Numbered from the stretch's first letter, positions 26,346 through 39,435 are shown. The stretch: DNA of 64,000 nt from Parafilimonas terrae (GCF_900115755.1 NZ_FOXQ01000002.1:124001-188000); one strand, 5' to 3'. Translations and numbers: made by a program. The notes: generated from the sequence alone by a model not told the origin.

Positions 26346-27755
26346 ATGGCATACGATGTAATCGTTATTGGCAGCGGCCCCGGTGGTTATCCGGCAGCTA
26401 TACGCGCCTCTCAGTTAGGGTTTAAAACAGCAATTATAGAAAAAGAAAGCCTCGGCGGCATTTGTTTAAACTGGGGTTGCATTCCAACCAAAGCATTAAT
26501 TAAAAGCGCTCAGGTATATGATTATATGAAGCACAGCAGCAACTATGGTTTGTCTGCCACTGATGTAAAGCAGGATTTTGGCGCTGTGGTGAAACGCAGC
26601 AGGGGTGTGGCTGATAAAATGAGCAAAGGTGTTGCATTTCTGATGCGCAAGAATAAGATTGATGTGATAATGGGTTATGCAAAAATTACAGGCAAAGGCA
26701 AGATTGAAGTAACTGCCGCCGATAATTCGAAGCAAACGCTTGAAGCAAAAAATATTGTTATAGCAACCGGCGGCAGAAGCCGTGAATTACCAAACCTTAA
26801 ACAGGATGGCAAAAAAATAATCGGCTACCGCGAAGCGCTGGTATTGCCGCAGCAACCTAAAAGTATGATCATTGTTGGCAGCGGCGCCATCGGCTCTGAG
26901 TTTGCTTATTTCTACAACAGCATGGGCACGAAAGTTACCATTGTAGAATTTATGCCGAGAATTGTTCCGGTAGAAGATGAGGAAATTTCAAAAGAGCTCG
27001 AAAAGCAATATAAAAAACAGGGCATTGATATTATGACGAATGCTTCTGTTGAAAAAGCCGACACTGCCGGCAACGGCGTTCGTGCCACTGTGAAAAAACA
27101 GGATGGCAGCACCGTAACACTTGAAGCAGATATTTTATTAAGCGCTGTTGGTGTTGTGGCGAATGTTGAAAACATCGGCCTTGAAACGGTTGGCATTAAA
27201 ACAGACCGCGGTAAGGTTGTTACCGATAAATATTTGCAAACAAACGTTCCCGGCTTTTATGCCATCGGCGATTGTACGCCAAACCAGGCCCTGGCGCATA
27301 AAGCAAGCCGTGAGGGCATTGTAGCCGCAGAACATATTGCCTATACAGAAAAGAAAACTACGCATTTGCCTGAGCCGTTGGATTATGGCAATATTCCGGG
27401 TTGTACCTATTGTGTGCCCGAAGTATCAAGCGTAGGCATGACGGAGAAGGCTGCAAAGGAAGCCGGTTATAATATTAAAGTAGGCAAGTTCCCGTTCATG
27501 GCAAGCGGTAAAGCTACTGCTGCCGGTGCAACAGAAGGTTTTGTAAAGATAATCTACGACGCTAAGTACGGCGAACTGCTCGGTGCGCACATGATTGGAT
27601 TTAATGTAACAGAAATGATTGCCGAAGTGGTTACAGCACGTAAGCTCGAAACAACCGGGCATGAAATTCTTACAGCCGTGCACCCGCACCCAACCATGAG
27701 CGAAGCTGTGAAAGAAGCAACGGCTGTAGCTTATGGTGAAGCGACAGATATTTAA
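26346..27755 (+). CDS. lpdA: Dihydrolipoyl dehydrogenase (E3)
   Basis: A 469-residue flavoprotein disulfide reductase. It shows the FAD site GSGPGGYPAAIRASQLG, the redox-active pair in GGICLNWGCIPTKAL (CxxxxC), the NAD site IIVGSGAIGSEFAYF, the second FAD motif YAIGDC, and the C-terminal His-Glu pair HPHPTMSE. It reoxidises dihydrolipoamide of pyruvate, 2-oxoglutarate or branched-chain dehydrogenase complexes. The partner E1/E2 genes are not adjacent. It is followed by a strong hairpin terminator. Confidence 0.95.
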   Translation: MAYDVIVIGSGPGGYPAAIRASQLGFKTAIIEKESLGGICLNWGCIPTKALIKSAQVYDYMKHSSNYGLSATDVKQDFGAVVKRSRGVADKMSKGVAFLMRKNKIDVIMGYAKITGKGKIEVTAADNSKQTLEAKNIVIATGGRSRELPNLKQDGKKIIGYREALVLPQQPKSMIIVGSGAIGSEFAYFYNSMGTKVTIVEFMPRIVPVEDEEISKELEKQYKKQGIDIMTNASVEKADTAGNGVRATVKKQDGSTVTLEADILLSAVGVVANVENIGLETVGIKTDRGKVVTDKYLQTNVPGFYAIGDCTPNQALAHKASREGIVAAEHIAYTEKKTTHLPEPLDYGNIPGCTYCVPEVSSVGMTEKAAKEAGYNIKVGKFPFMASGKATAAGATEGFVKIIYDAKYGELLGAHMIGFNVTEMIAEVVTARKLETTGHEILTAVHPHPTMSEAVKEATAVAYGEATDI

Positions 27756-27796
27756 GCTGTTTGTTTTTAATTTATTGCATCAACGAACCTCTATAT

Positions 27797-27836
27797 AAAC
27801 CGGTTCAGCCGCAAGGTTGGCCGGTTTTATTTTTGT
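27797..27836 (+). terminator. Terminator after lpdA
   Basis: Stem AAACCGG / CCGGTTT with an inner CAGCC-GCAA-GGTTG hairpin, then TATTTTTG; a typical intrinsic terminator 41 bases after the stop. Confidence 0.8.
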
Positions 27837-27900
27837 TTATGTACGATTATACACATTCTTAAAGGGTTTTCTATCGTACAGCGTGAATCTATACTGGCAG

Positions 27901-27908
27901 TATTTTTG
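27901..27908 (+). promoter_or_regulatory. Possible -7 element of the response regulator gene
   Basis: TATTTTTG fits TAnnTTTG, 38 bases before the ATG. I see no matching -33 TTTG at the usual spacing. Confidence 0.45.
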
Positions 27909-27946
27909 GTAAGACTATTGCTATATATTCCAAAAACAAAAAATTT

Positions 27947-28330
27947 ATGTTGAATACTAAACTGCCGCCTGCCCAAACGAAAAAAATTTTTATTGTTGAA
28001 GATGAAGGCGATATGTGCCTTTTACTGAACATTATGTTACAGGAAAAATCTATTGAACTGGAACATGTAAAAACAATTGCCGCTGCACAGGAGTATTTAA
28101 AAAAGGAAGAACCTTCTGTGATTATACTGGATAATAAATTGCCCGATGGGCTTGGAGTAGACTTTATAAGTTATATCAAGCAAAACCATCCAGATGTGAA
28201 AGTGGTAATGATTTCCGGTTATACCCCGGAAGCAAAAGATATTGCGCTTGAGAACGGCGCCGACCTTTTTCTTGAAAAACCATTTACAAGAGAACAATTA
28301 TATTCTTCAATAAAAGAATTGCTGAATTAA
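27947..28330 (+). CDS. Single-domain response regulator (CheY-like)
   Basis: A 127-residue receiver domain with no output domain. The acidic pocket is VEDEGD (residues 17-22), the phosphoryl acceptor is Asp62 (ILDNKLPDG), the Thr/Ser position is in MISGYTP, and the conserved Lys is in FLEKPF. It probably passes phosphate to another protein or acts by protein contact. No histidine kinase lies next to it. It stands alone between two terminators. Confidence 0.88.
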   Translation: MLNTKLPPAQTKKIFIVEDEGDMCLLLNIMLQEKSIELEHVKTIAAAQEYLKKEEPSVIILDNKLPDGLGVDFISYIKQNHPDVKVVMISGYTPEAKDIALENGADLFLEKPFTREQLYSSIKELLN

Positions 28331-28352
28331 TTCAGTTCTCTAAAAAATCAAG

Positions 28353-28385
28353 GGCCGGAGATTTGAATGTCTCCGGCCTTTTATA
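28353..28385 (+). terminator. Terminator after the response regulator gene
   Basis: GGCCGGAGA / TCTCCGGCC, a nine-base G+C-rich stem with an 8-base loop, followed by TTTTATATTT. Confidence 0.88.
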
Positions 28386-28410
28386 TTTATGCAATTATTT
28401 TTTACGGTTA

Positions 28411-28827
28411 TTAAAAACCGGTTGCGATCATTCTTTTAAAAAACGTTCCGGTATTACTGAAAAACTCTGTAAGCGTTTCCTGTAATGAATATTCTTTCAC
28501 ATCCGGCATACCTGCACTTTCTATATATAGTACTTTAAACTGAACGGTAAATTCGTTGTTGTTATTGAACCATGCAGTACCGTGTATATTCATGCTGAAT
28601 GGCACGCCTTTCTTATAAAAATAAAGTTCGGCGCCAAATACATTCCATATATTTTCCAATACAGGGAAATGCGATACAGAAAACTCAAGCGTGCTGTTAT
28701 TTACAATTTTTACGTTGCTTACAACGCCAACAGCCATTCGCTCGGAGGATTGATTAATGCAATAAAAGACTGCATGTTCAAAACGGCTGATATTTTCAAG
28801 ATTGGTTATGGGTAGCGTATTTATCAT
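28411..28827 (-). CDS. Hypothetical protein
   Basis: A 138-residue soluble protein, probably cytoplasmic (no signal peptide or membrane segment). The alternation of hydrophobic strands (VFYCINQSSERMAVGVVSNVKIVNNSTLEFSV as two strands, then LYFYKKGVPFSMNI) suggests a beta-barrel such as the FMN-binding split-barrel fold of small stress proteins, but I see no diagnostic residues and do not assign a function. It is convergent with the response regulator gene and has about 300 bases of upstream spacer. Confidence 0.65.
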   Translation of the reverse strand: MINTLPITNLENISRFEHAVFYCINQSSERMAVGVVSNVKIVNNSTLEFSVSHFPVLENIWNVFGAELYFYKKGVPFSMNIHGTAWFNNNNEFTVQFKVLYIESAGMPDVKEYSLQETLTEFFSNTGTFFKRMIATGF

Positions 28828-29129
28828 ATATAAAATTTAAGACAGGTTTTCCAGATTTTTAGCTGCTTTTTATGCAGTAAATCAATAATTTTTTTTAGAT
28901 GAAAATCAAACATTGTGCCTTTGTGAAATAGAGAATTTTCTGCGCTTTTTCACAGGCTTAATCGTTGAAAATGTGGCAGCAGAAAACATAAATACCCCGT
29001 AATGGGGAATTTTTAAAATAAAATCTATTTTGATGTACTTGGCTAAATTTTTTTTAACGGATTAAACCCTATAAACTTTTACCTGCATGAAATACCTTTG
29101 GCCGAAACATATTTTAAATTAAAAATTTG
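28828..29129. other. Intergenic region upstream of galK
   Basis: About 300 bases, A+T-rich, between divergent genes. It holds a TACCTTTG -7 element at 29093-29100. A weak look-alike of the LacI operator (GCTTAATCGTTGAAA at 28956) departs in several positions and I do not count it. Confidence 0.5.
29093..29100 (+). promoter_or_regulatory. Likely -7 element of galK
   Basis: TACCTTTG fits TAnnTTTG, 29 bases before the galK ATG. No good -33 TTTG is visible at the usual spacing. Confidence 0.5.
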
Positions 29130-30308
29130 ATGGAAAGCAAAATTGCTGATCAGTTTGTAAAAATTTACCCGGCTGCAGGAGATATGCTTATTGTTCGGTC
29201 GCCAGGCAGGATAAATATCATAGGAGAGCATACAGATTATAACGAAGGCTTTGTGTTGCCTGCTGCTATTGACAAAGCGGTTTACGTGGCTGTATCCAGG
29301 CGCAACGATGATGAAATTCATTTGTATGCCGGCGATTATAATGAAAGCCATATCACAAATACAAATGCCGTTGAAATAAGCGACAAGCATTGGCCCAACT
29401 ATATTTTAGGTGTCGTTGACCAATTGCAGAAAAAGGAGTTTTACATTGGTGGTTTTAATTTATTAATTGACGGCGATGTGCCGCTTGGTGCAGGCTTATC
29501 ATCTTCCGCTGCAGTTGAGTGCGCAACAGCTTTTGCTTTAAACGAATTATTCGGGCTTGGCTTATCAAAGCTGCAAATGGTGCAAACAGCGCAAAAGGCT
29601 GAACACACATTTGCCGGTGTAATGTGCGGCATTATGGATCAGTTTGCATCTATGTTTGGTAAGAAAGATCATGTAATACAGTTAGATTGCCGTTCCATTG
29701 AATATGAATATGTGCCATTTGAATTAAAAGACTGCAAAATTTTATTGCTGAATACCAATGTAAAACATTCACTTTCTTCTTCTGCATATAACGAGCGCAG
29801 GCAACAATGCGAACAAGGTGTTGCGTGGGTAAAGGCGCATCATCCTGAGGTGTTGAGCTTAAGAGATGTTACCGTGCAAATGCTGGATGAATACGTATTA
29901 CCAAAAGATGAACTTATTTATAAAAGATGTAAATATATAGTAGAAGAAATTCAGCGTTTGCTGTTGGGCTGCGCCGATTTGCAGCAAGGCGATATAAATG
30001 CATTAGGTAAAAAAATGTTCCGCACACACGAGGGCTTAAGCAGGGAGTATGAAGTGAGTTGTGAAGAGCTTGATTTTTTGGTAGATGCGGTAAAAGACAA
30101 TCCTGGTGTTATAGGAGCGAGGATGATGGGCGGTGGTTTTGGCGGCTGCACCATCAATATTATTAAAGAAGATGCAATTGATGAGCTTGTGCGGAGATTA
30201 AAACCTTTGTATAAGCAGGCATTCAATAAAGAATTGGATTACTATATTGCAAGCATCGAAAATGGAACATCGCTGGTTGCTCAAACTGTTGCTGCATCAA
30301 ACGCTTAA
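29130..30308 (+). CDS. galK: Galactokinase
   Basis: A 392-residue GHMP-family kinase that phosphorylates alpha-D-galactose at C1 (first committed Leloir step). Signatures are SPGRINIIGEHTDYNEGFVLPAAID (galactokinase signature, residues about 25-50), the ATP loop PLGAGLSSSAAVE, CGIMDQFAS with the catalytic Asp, and MMGGGFGGCTINI. I choose the ATG at 29130 over the TTG one codon before. It is followed by a secreted GH2 beta-galactosidase 175 bases downstream, which would supply galactose. Confidence 0.95.
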   Translation: MESKIADQFVKIYPAAGDMLIVRSPGRINIIGEHTDYNEGFVLPAAIDKAVYVAVSRRNDDEIHLYAGDYNESHITNTNAVEISDKHWPNYILGVVDQLQKKEFYIGGFNLLIDGDVPLGAGLSSSAAVECATAFALNELFGLGLSKLQMVQTAQKAEHTFAGVMCGIMDQFASMFGKKDHVIQLDCRSIEYEYVPFELKDCKILLLNTNVKHSLSSSAYNERRQQCEQGVAWVKAHHPEVLSLRDVTVQMLDEYVLPKDELIYKRCKYIVEEIQRLLLGCADLQQGDINALGKKMFRTHEGLSREYEVSCEELDFLVDAVKDNPGVIGARMMGGGFGGCTINIIKEDAIDELVRRLKPLYKQAFNKELDYYIASIENGTSLVAQTVAASNA

Positions 30309-30483
30309 CTGCACGGCATAAGCAAGCTAAATAATACCGGGGGTATTGTTAAACGAAAATTATATTCTCCTGAAATAATTTTGATGACACATGTTAAGAG
30401 TGCTTTTTAAATAATGGAATATTGTTGCAGGAGTGATGAAAGACTAAAATCATTAAACACAATTATTATACTGATAAAATTAA

Positions 30484-33654
<3,171 letters not shown>

Positions 33655-33709
33655 TGCTGTAACAATTTTATTGAAAGATTATCGACAGAAATGTCAGTGC
33701 AGGTTTGTA

Positions 33710-34492
33710 TTAATCATCCAGGAATTCATTTAATATATCAACAATGTACTGCTGTGTCCATTTGCCATTATCCAGGTATTCCATAGCGCCAATATAAACT
33801 CCGTGTTTGCCAGGAAGAATAACGAGTTGCGCGTTAGGCATGATGCGATACATTTCTACGGCATGCTCTACAGTGCCAACATCATTATTACCATTAATAA
33901 TTAAGGCAGGTGCTGTAATTGACTGTATTTGTTCTTTACCCCAACCCTTAAAGTTTTTCATTCTTTGCACATCTTTATTAAACATGTTCAGCAGGGCCTT
34001 TTCATCATTATTTACTTTTAAAAAACCGTCTTTTAATGATGTGGGCATAACATCAATCGTTGCATGATCAAACCCTTCCCAAAATTGGGGCGTTGTTGCG
34101 CTGCGGTTATAAAATGCTGAGGCAATAATCATCTTGTCAACTATAGCTGTATGCCTGAGTGCAATTTCAATTAATGTTTGCCCGCCATTACTATAACCCA
34201 AAAAATCAGCTTTGGCAATATTTAAATTGTTCAGGAGCATTGCCACATCATCCGCATCCTGCTCAAAGCTCAGGCTGCCTGCACGGTCGCCGGTGCGGCC
34301 ATGCGCCTGTAAATCCATAGCAATAACCTGCCTGTGTTTTGAAAGCAGTGGAATAATGTTGCTGTAGGTAGTTTGAATGGTTGACCCGCCGCCATGAATT
34401 AAAACAATGGGCTTGCCTTCGCCATAAATTTCATAATACATTTTAAGCCCGTTGACTTCAGAATAGCCGCTTTGAAAACTGATCTTACTCAT
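33710..34492 (-). CDS. Alpha/beta hydrolase
   Basis: A 260-residue cytoplasmic alpha/beta-hydrolase-fold protein. The oxyanion region HGGG (VLIHGGGST), the nucleophile elbow GYSNGG (Ser in GxSxG), an Asp in NGNNDVG and a late His in PGKHGVYIG are in the expected order. The family includes esterases and peroxidases, and the substrate cannot be told. It converges with the beta-galactosidase gene and reads away from the NAGK-like gene's terminus. Confidence 0.85.
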   Translation of the reverse strand: MSKISFQSGYSEVNGLKMYYEIYGEGKPIVLIHGGGSTIQTTYSNIIPLLSKHRQVIAMDLQAHGRTGDRAGSLSFEQDADDVAMLLNNLNIAKADFLGYSNGGQTLIEIALRHTAIVDKMIIASAFYNRSATTPQFWEGFDHATIDVMPTSLKDGFLKVNNDEKALLNMFNKDVQRMKNFKGWGKEQIQSITAPALIINGNNDVGTVEHAVEMYRIMPNAQLVILPGKHGVYIGAMEYLDNGKWTQQYIVDILNEFLDD

Positions 34493-34720
34493 ATTAATGT
34501 GTTTAGAAGATATCTAACAACAAAGATGATTGCAATGTTTAATTTTTACAGGCAGTACGTACGTCAATTTAGGGGGTATTTACGACGCGGCTCGCACAGG
34601 AAGCAGGCATATAGTTTTTATAATTTATACATATTTTATAAAAAAGATTATTGCCAGGCTGCAACAGCACATTTATATTATTTGTTTAGCCGCCGTATAA
34701 CTGTACCTGCTGCAGCAATA

Positions 34721-35563
34721 TTATTTTGAATGATATTTCACTAATCCATCCATAGGATGCTTCAGCACAATGCCCATTTCCATTTCATAGCTATGGCATA
34801 AATTTTTCAGCACGTCTTTAAATCCATGCGAAATACTTCCTGCAAAATGAACGGGGTACAGCCAGCTTTCCGTGTATTTAGAAAGATGTGTAAAAAAGAA
34901 ATCATTAAGCCCGTCTTCAATAATATTTTCTACCATGTAATGGCCGCGGTTCTCTGCAAGAAACAATGCATAAGAAGCGAGATAACGGTTTGGCTGCGGC
35001 TTTGTATAAACGTTCATAATAATTTCATCGGCATTGGTATTATATTTTTCATTGAAAGCAAACATGAGCTCTTCGTCGAACGTGTTATATAAAAAATATT
35101 GTATCACCTTTTTACCAAGATAAGCGCCGCTGCCTTCATCGCCTAAAATGTAACCAATGCCCGGGCTGTTCTTTATAATTTTTTTGCCGTTGTAATAGCA
35201 GGAATTAGAACCTGTGCCCAATATGCAGCACACGCCTTTTTCATTAAGGCTTAAAGCTCTTGCCGCGCCAAATAAATCTGTCTGTACTTCTACCGTTGTG
35301 CCAGGAAAAACTTTTTTCAGCACAGTTTTAATCAGTCTTTTGTTAGCATCATCTTTCAGGCCTGTGCCATAATAAAACACTTCATCAATTACTGCATTTT
35401 TAATTTTCGGAACCAATTCTTTTTCTAATAAGAGTTGTATTTGACCGGCGCTCAAAAAATAGGGGCTTATACCGGTTGTAAAAATCTTTTTGCTTTTTCC
35501 TTCATTCAGCAGCCTCCACTCACATTTGGTGGAGCCACTGTCTGCAATTAAAACTGTTGCCAT
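34721..35563 (-). CDS. BadF/NAGK-type sugar kinase
   Basis: A 280-residue ASKHA-fold ATPase. The N-terminal phosphate loop VLIADSGSTKCEWRLL, the second motif CCILGTGSNSCYYNG and the GYILGDEGSGAYLGKKVI segment match the BadF/BadG and N-acetylglucosamine-kinase family as found in Bacteroidota. It would phosphorylate N-acetylglucosamine or a similar hexosamine recycled from peptidoglycan or chitin. I choose the ATG at 35563. It is divergent from the S41 peptidase gene, with only 77 bases between their starts. Confidence 0.82.
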   Translation of the reverse strand: MATVLIADSGSTKCEWRLLNEGKSKKIFTTGISPYFLSAGQIQLLLEKELVPKIKNAVIDEVFYYGTGLKDDANKRLIKTVLKKVFPGTTVEVQTDLFGAARALSLNEKGVCCILGTGSNSCYYNGKKIIKNSPGIGYILGDEGSGAYLGKKVIQYFLYNTFDEELMFAFNEKYNTNADEIIMNVYTKPQPNRYLASYALFLAENRGHYMVENIIEDGLNDFFFTHLSKYTESWLYPVHFAGSISHGFKDVLKNLCHSYEMEMGIVLKHPMDGLVKYHSK

Positions 35564-35640
35564 ATTTACGTTTAACAAGAAACAATTAATACTAATTGCG
35601 ATATTCGCGCTTTCAATTCAAGATACAAAGAGAAAATCTT

Positions 35641-37257
35641 ATGGCGCGAAAAAAACTGCAGGTTTGGCTTCCACTTATATTTTCAGTTGTTATGATTATT
35701 GGTATGATGATAGGTTACCAGCTTCGTGCAAAAACCACAGGCGGCAATTCTTTCCTGCAGAATACTATTTCATCGCCGCTGCAGGAAGTAATAAGCCTTA
35801 TTAAAAACAAATACGTGGATAATGTAAATATGGACAGCCTTGAAGAGCCTGCTATTACAGGCGTGCTTGAAAGGCTTGACCCGCATTCTGTTTTTATTCC
35901 GGCGCAGGACCTGCAGGCTTTGAACGAAGATCTGCAGGGCAATTTCCAGGGCATTGGTATAGAATTTCAAATGATCAGGGATACTGTAAATGTTATGAAC
36001 GTTATTCCCGATGGCCCTTCATTCAAAGCCGGTATTCAGATTGGCGATAAGATTGTAAGCGTTAATGATACGGTGAATTTAACCGGAAAGGATGTTAGCA
36101 CAACTGTTATACGCAGGGAGTTAAGAGGCGAGTATGGTTCTGTTGTAACAGTTGGCGTTTTGCGTGACAAGGAATTGAAAAAAATAAAAATTACCCGTGG
36201 CATTATTCCTTTGTATTCGCTGGATGCCGCTTATATGTTAGACAGCGCTACCGGCTATATAAAGCTGAACAAATTTGCAGAAACCACTTACCGTGAGTTT
36301 ATGCAGGCCATGGAAAAATTGCAGGCGCAGCACATGCAGCAACTGGTGCTCGACCTTCGTGAAAACGGCGGCGGCATTATGCAGCAGGCTATTGATATTG
36401 CCGATGAATTTCTAAATGAAAATAAATTGATCGTTTATACAAAAGGCGAACATTCTCCAAGGGCCGATTATCGTTGCAGCAAGGATGGTGTTTTTGAAAA
36501 AGGAAAGCTGGTGGTATTGGTTGATGAAACTTCTGCATCAGCGAGTGAGATAGTTGCCGGCGCTTTGCAGGATTGGGACAGGGCAACTATTGTGGGCAGA
36601 AGAACTTTTGGCAAAGGCCTGGTGCAGCAGCAGTTTAACCTGAGCGACAGGTCGGCGGTGCGCCTTACCGTAGCGCGTTATTATACACCCCTTGGGCGGA
36701 ATATTCAAAAGCCTTATGATAAAGGCCGCGAACAATACCAGGAAGAATTAATGAACCGTTATCATGATGGCGAACTTGTTGTTGGCGATACATCAAAGCC
36801 CAAAGGCCAGGCATATAAAACGCCTTCGGGTCATTTGGTATATGGCGGCGGTGGCATTATGCCCGATATTTTTGTGGCTTATGATACCACTTCGCAGCCA
36901 AGGAAAGTAATTGAATTATTTACAAGAGGCACGCTTAGAAATTTTATTTACAACTATTATATAGAACACAGGGCCCAGTTAGAACAGTTTAAATCGCCCG
37001 GTGAATTAATGAAGAAATATACGGTGGGTGAAGATGAATGGAAGCTGTTGCAAAATTTTGCTATAAGAGATTCTTTGGATATAAAAAGCTTTGATGCATC
37101 TGCTAAAACCTTTGTAATGCAGCAAATGCAGAATTTACTGGCGAGACAAATCTGGCGAAGTGAAGGTTATTATGAATTTGCCAATACAACCGACCCCATG
37201 ATTAAAAAGGCATTGGAAGTATTGAAGCAAGAGCCATCGCCGGAACTATCTAAGTGA
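35641..37257 (+). CDS. S41-family C-terminal processing peptidase
   Basis: A 538-residue protein anchored by an N-terminal membrane segment (VWLPLIFSVVMIIGMMIGYQL) and facing the periplasm. A PDZ domain (about 85-165, GIGIEFQMIRDTVNVMNVIPDGPSFKAGI) precedes the S41 protease core with LVLDLRENGGG, the catalytic Ser in DETSASASEIVAGAL and Lys in GRRTFGKGLVQ. It is typical of Bacteroidota CtpA-like tail-specific proteases that process or degrade envelope proteins. The ATG at 35641 is preferred; an earlier in-frame start would add an unlikely basic leader. Confidence 0.93.
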   Translation: MARKKLQVWLPLIFSVVMIIGMMIGYQLRAKTTGGNSFLQNTISSPLQEVISLIKNKYVDNVNMDSLEEPAITGVLERLDPHSVFIPAQDLQALNEDLQGNFQGIGIEFQMIRDTVNVMNVIPDGPSFKAGIQIGDKIVSVNDTVNLTGKDVSTTVIRRELRGEYGSVVTVGVLRDKELKKIKITRGIIPLYSLDAAYMLDSATGYIKLNKFAETTYREFMQAMEKLQAQHMQQLVLDLRENGGGIMQQAIDIADEFLNENKLIVYTKGEHSPRADYRCSKDGVFEKGKLVVLVDETSASASEIVAGALQDWDRATIVGRRTFGKGLVQQQFNLSDRSAVRLTVARYYTPLGRNIQKPYDKGREQYQEELMNRYHDGELVVGDTSKPKGQAYKTPSGHLVYGGGGIMPDIFVAYDTTSQPRKVIELFTRGTLRNFIYNYYIEHRAQLEQFKSPGELMKKYTVGEDEWKLLQNFAIRDSLDIKSFDASAKTFVMQQMQNLLARQIWRSEGYYEFANTTDPMIKKALEVLKQEPSPELSK

Positions 37258-37294
37258 GTTATAAATGATAAACAGGCAAACGAATAGAACGTTC

Positions 37295-37327
37295 AATCTT
37301 CAATAAATAATTTCGAAGATTTTTTAT
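37295..37327 (+). terminator. Terminator after the S41 peptidase gene
   Basis: AATCTTC / GAAGATT stem with a 13-base loop followed by TTTTTATT. Confidence 0.6.
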
Positions 37328-37358
37328 TAAACCTTAACCTCTCAATGAGTGCGTATTA

Positions 37359-39221
37359 TTACTTCACTATTGGTAACACCAGCTTTGAAGCATTGTTTGA
37401 ATCGTGGTAAACCTTTATATCGCACTTTATGAAATCACTGTCTTTTGCATGATAGATATCAAGAAATTGCTGTGGGTTTCTGTCAACCAAAGGAAACCAG
37501 GAGCTTTGTATTTGCACCATTATTTTATGGCCTTTTTTAAACGTGTGCGCCACATCGGGCAGTTCATATTTTACCCGTGTTATTTTACCCGGTACAAATG
37601 GTTCAGGCTTTTCAAGGCTATTGCGAAATTTGCCCCGCATAATTTCAGCACGCACAAGCATTTGGTAGCCGTTCATTAAATACGTATCGGTATCGCTGTA
37701 TTTAAAATCGTCGGGAAAAACATCTATCAGTTTTACAACAAAATCAGCGTCGGTGGTTGAAAGGCTTACCATTAAATCTGCTATAACAGGCCCGGCCAGC
37801 GTTACATCTTCTGTTAATGTATTTGTTTCAAAACTCAGCACATCGGTTCTGCGGGATACAAAGCGCTGATCATCGGTCATATATTCCCTTGTGCGATGGC
37901 TCAATTCTCCTTCAGCATACGGAACGGGATGCGCCGGATCGCTTATATATTCAGAAAAGCTTTGTTTGGCAGCAGTGGGTTTACTGAATGAAAGCTGTTT
38001 GTTATCATCCAAATAAATATCCGTCATTTTAACGCCTGCCGGTGGCCAGTTTGCCAGTTTATGCCATTCGTTTTCGCCGGTGAAAAAAATGGTTGCTTTG
38101 TTCAGGCTGTCAACAGAACCTTTCCCTTTTAAATAATAATTGAAGAAAGGGAATTCAATATTTTGCTCATACCATTCTGCTGTATTGCTGCCAAACTGCA
38201 CATTGCCTAAATTGAACCCTTTTTTACTGGCCCACTGGCCATGATACCACGGGCCTTCCACAATTCTAAGGTTGGTTGAAGGGCTTTGTTTTTCTATGGC
38301 TTTAAAAGTTTGCCATGCACCAAAACAATCTTCTGCATCAAACAAACCGCCCACTACCATTACGGCAGGTTTTACGTTATAACAGCCAACCCTTGCATTG
38401 CGTGCTTTCCAGAATGCATCGTAAGTTGGATGATTCATTACCGTATCCCAAAACCAAACGCTGTCTGCTTTTGCAACGGCAGTTAAATTAGGTAAAGCGC
38501 CGGTCTTCAAATAATAGTCATATTTATTGTTCGTAAAAAACTGCTTTGCTTTCGGCCCCACGGTTGTGGGGTTTGGCCTTGGTTTACCAAAACCTCTGCC
38601 AATATAAAATTCATAAGCATCCATGGCAAAGAATGCGCCGTTATGATGAAAATCATCGCCTGCAAACCAATCTGTAACCGGCGCCTGCGGGCTAACTGCT
38701 TTTAATGCAGGATGACCGCTTAAAGCCGCTTCTGTTGAATAAAAGCCCGGATAAGAAATGCCCATTACACCAACGTTTCCATTGTTGCCCGGAATATTTT
38801 TTATCATCCAGTCAATGGCATCGTACGTATCACTGGCTTCATCAATTTCTTTACCTTTTTTATTGGCATTGAATGGACGAACATTGGCAAAATCGCCTTC
38901 GCTCATCCAGCGCCCACGCACATCCTGGGTTACAAATATGTAACCTTCATTTATGTATTGTGTGAAATAACTAAGCCAGTACTTTTTATAGTTACTCTCA
39001 CCATAAGGCGAACAGGAGTAAGGCGTGCGTGTTAACAGTATCGGGTGCTTTTCAGAACTGTCATTCGGAATATAAAAAGAAGTGAACAGCTTAACACCAT
39101 CACGCATGGGTATGTAAATTTCTTTCTTGGTATAATGCGTAACAAACCAGGTTGAATCGATTGTTTGAGCGAACAGGTTGCTGCATACAAACAATAAAAC
39201 AATAAGAATACATTTTTTCAT
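37359..39221 (-). CDS. CocE/NonD-family (X-Pro dipeptidyl-peptidase-like) hydrolase, secreted
   Basis: A 620-residue exported serine hydrolase with signal peptide MKKCILIVLLFVCSNLFAQ. The alpha/beta hydrolase core shows IPMRDGVKLFTSFYIP, RTPYSCSPYG, VTQDVRGRWMSEG and the nucleophile elbow GISYPGFYS (GxSYxG); Asp in GLFDAEDCFG and His in EGPWYHGQW complete a triad. The C-terminal jelly-roll (DFVVKLIDVFPDDF, HKIMVQIQSSWFP) is typical of the CocE/PepX group. It probably cleaves peptides or acyl esters in the periplasm. Confidence 0.92.
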   Translation of the reverse strand: MKKCILIVLLFVCSNLFAQTIDSTWFVTHYTKKEIYIPMRDGVKLFTSFYIPNDSSEKHPILLTRTPYSCSPYGESNYKKYWLSYFTQYINEGYIFVTQDVRGRWMSEGDFANVRPFNANKKGKEIDEASDTYDAIDWMIKNIPGNNGNVGVMGISYPGFYSTEAALSGHPALKAVSPQAPVTDWFAGDDFHHNGAFFAMDAYEFYIGRGFGKPRPNPTTVGPKAKQFFTNNKYDYYLKTGALPNLTAVAKADSVWFWDTVMNHPTYDAFWKARNARVGCYNVKPAVMVVGGLFDAEDCFGAWQTFKAIEKQSPSTNLRIVEGPWYHGQWASKKGFNLGNVQFGSNTAEWYEQNIEFPFFNYYLKGKGSVDSLNKATIFFTGENEWHKLANWPPAGVKMTDIYLDDNKQLSFSKPTAAKQSFSEYISDPAHPVPYAEGELSHRTREYMTDDQRFVSRRTDVLSFETNTLTEDVTLAGPVIADLMVSLSTTDADFVVKLIDVFPDDFKYSDTDTYLMNGYQMLVRAEIMRGKFRNSLEKPEPFVPGKITRVKYELPDVAHTFKKGHKIMVQIQSSWFPLVDRNPQQFLDIYHAKDSDFIKCDIKVYHDSNNASKLVLPIVK

Positions 39222-39251
39222 GATACTGATTTAGCGTGATTAAGTATGCAT

Positions 39252-39259
39252 CAAAAATA
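39252..39259 (-). promoter_or_regulatory. Possible -7 element of the CocE-type gene
   Basis: TATTTTTG on the minus strand, about 30 bases before the start codon; no -33 match at the usual spacing. Confidence 0.4.
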
Positions 39260-39435
39260 TTGAATATGATGTATTGAAAGCTATTTGCAATGGTTGTTTT
39301 GTATCTTGAACATATTTAAGCTTTTGAATAAACTATACGTTTAAAATGAATCTGAGCAACTTCATTAATAGTTCAAAAAGAAACATCAATCAACAAAATT
39401 TCATTTAACATTGTTGTCATTTTAATCAATATATC

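Noticed and set aside
28956-28970. GCTTAATCGTTGAAA upstream of galK as a fourth LacI operator
   Set aside because: It departs from the three identical copies at several positions and lies about 160 bases before the start; chance similarity in A+T-rich DNA is likely.
30333-30347. AATACC/GGTATT hairpin after galK as a terminator
   Set aside because: It has only six base pairs with a 3-base loop and no T run; galK and the beta-galactosidase gene may be co-transcribed.
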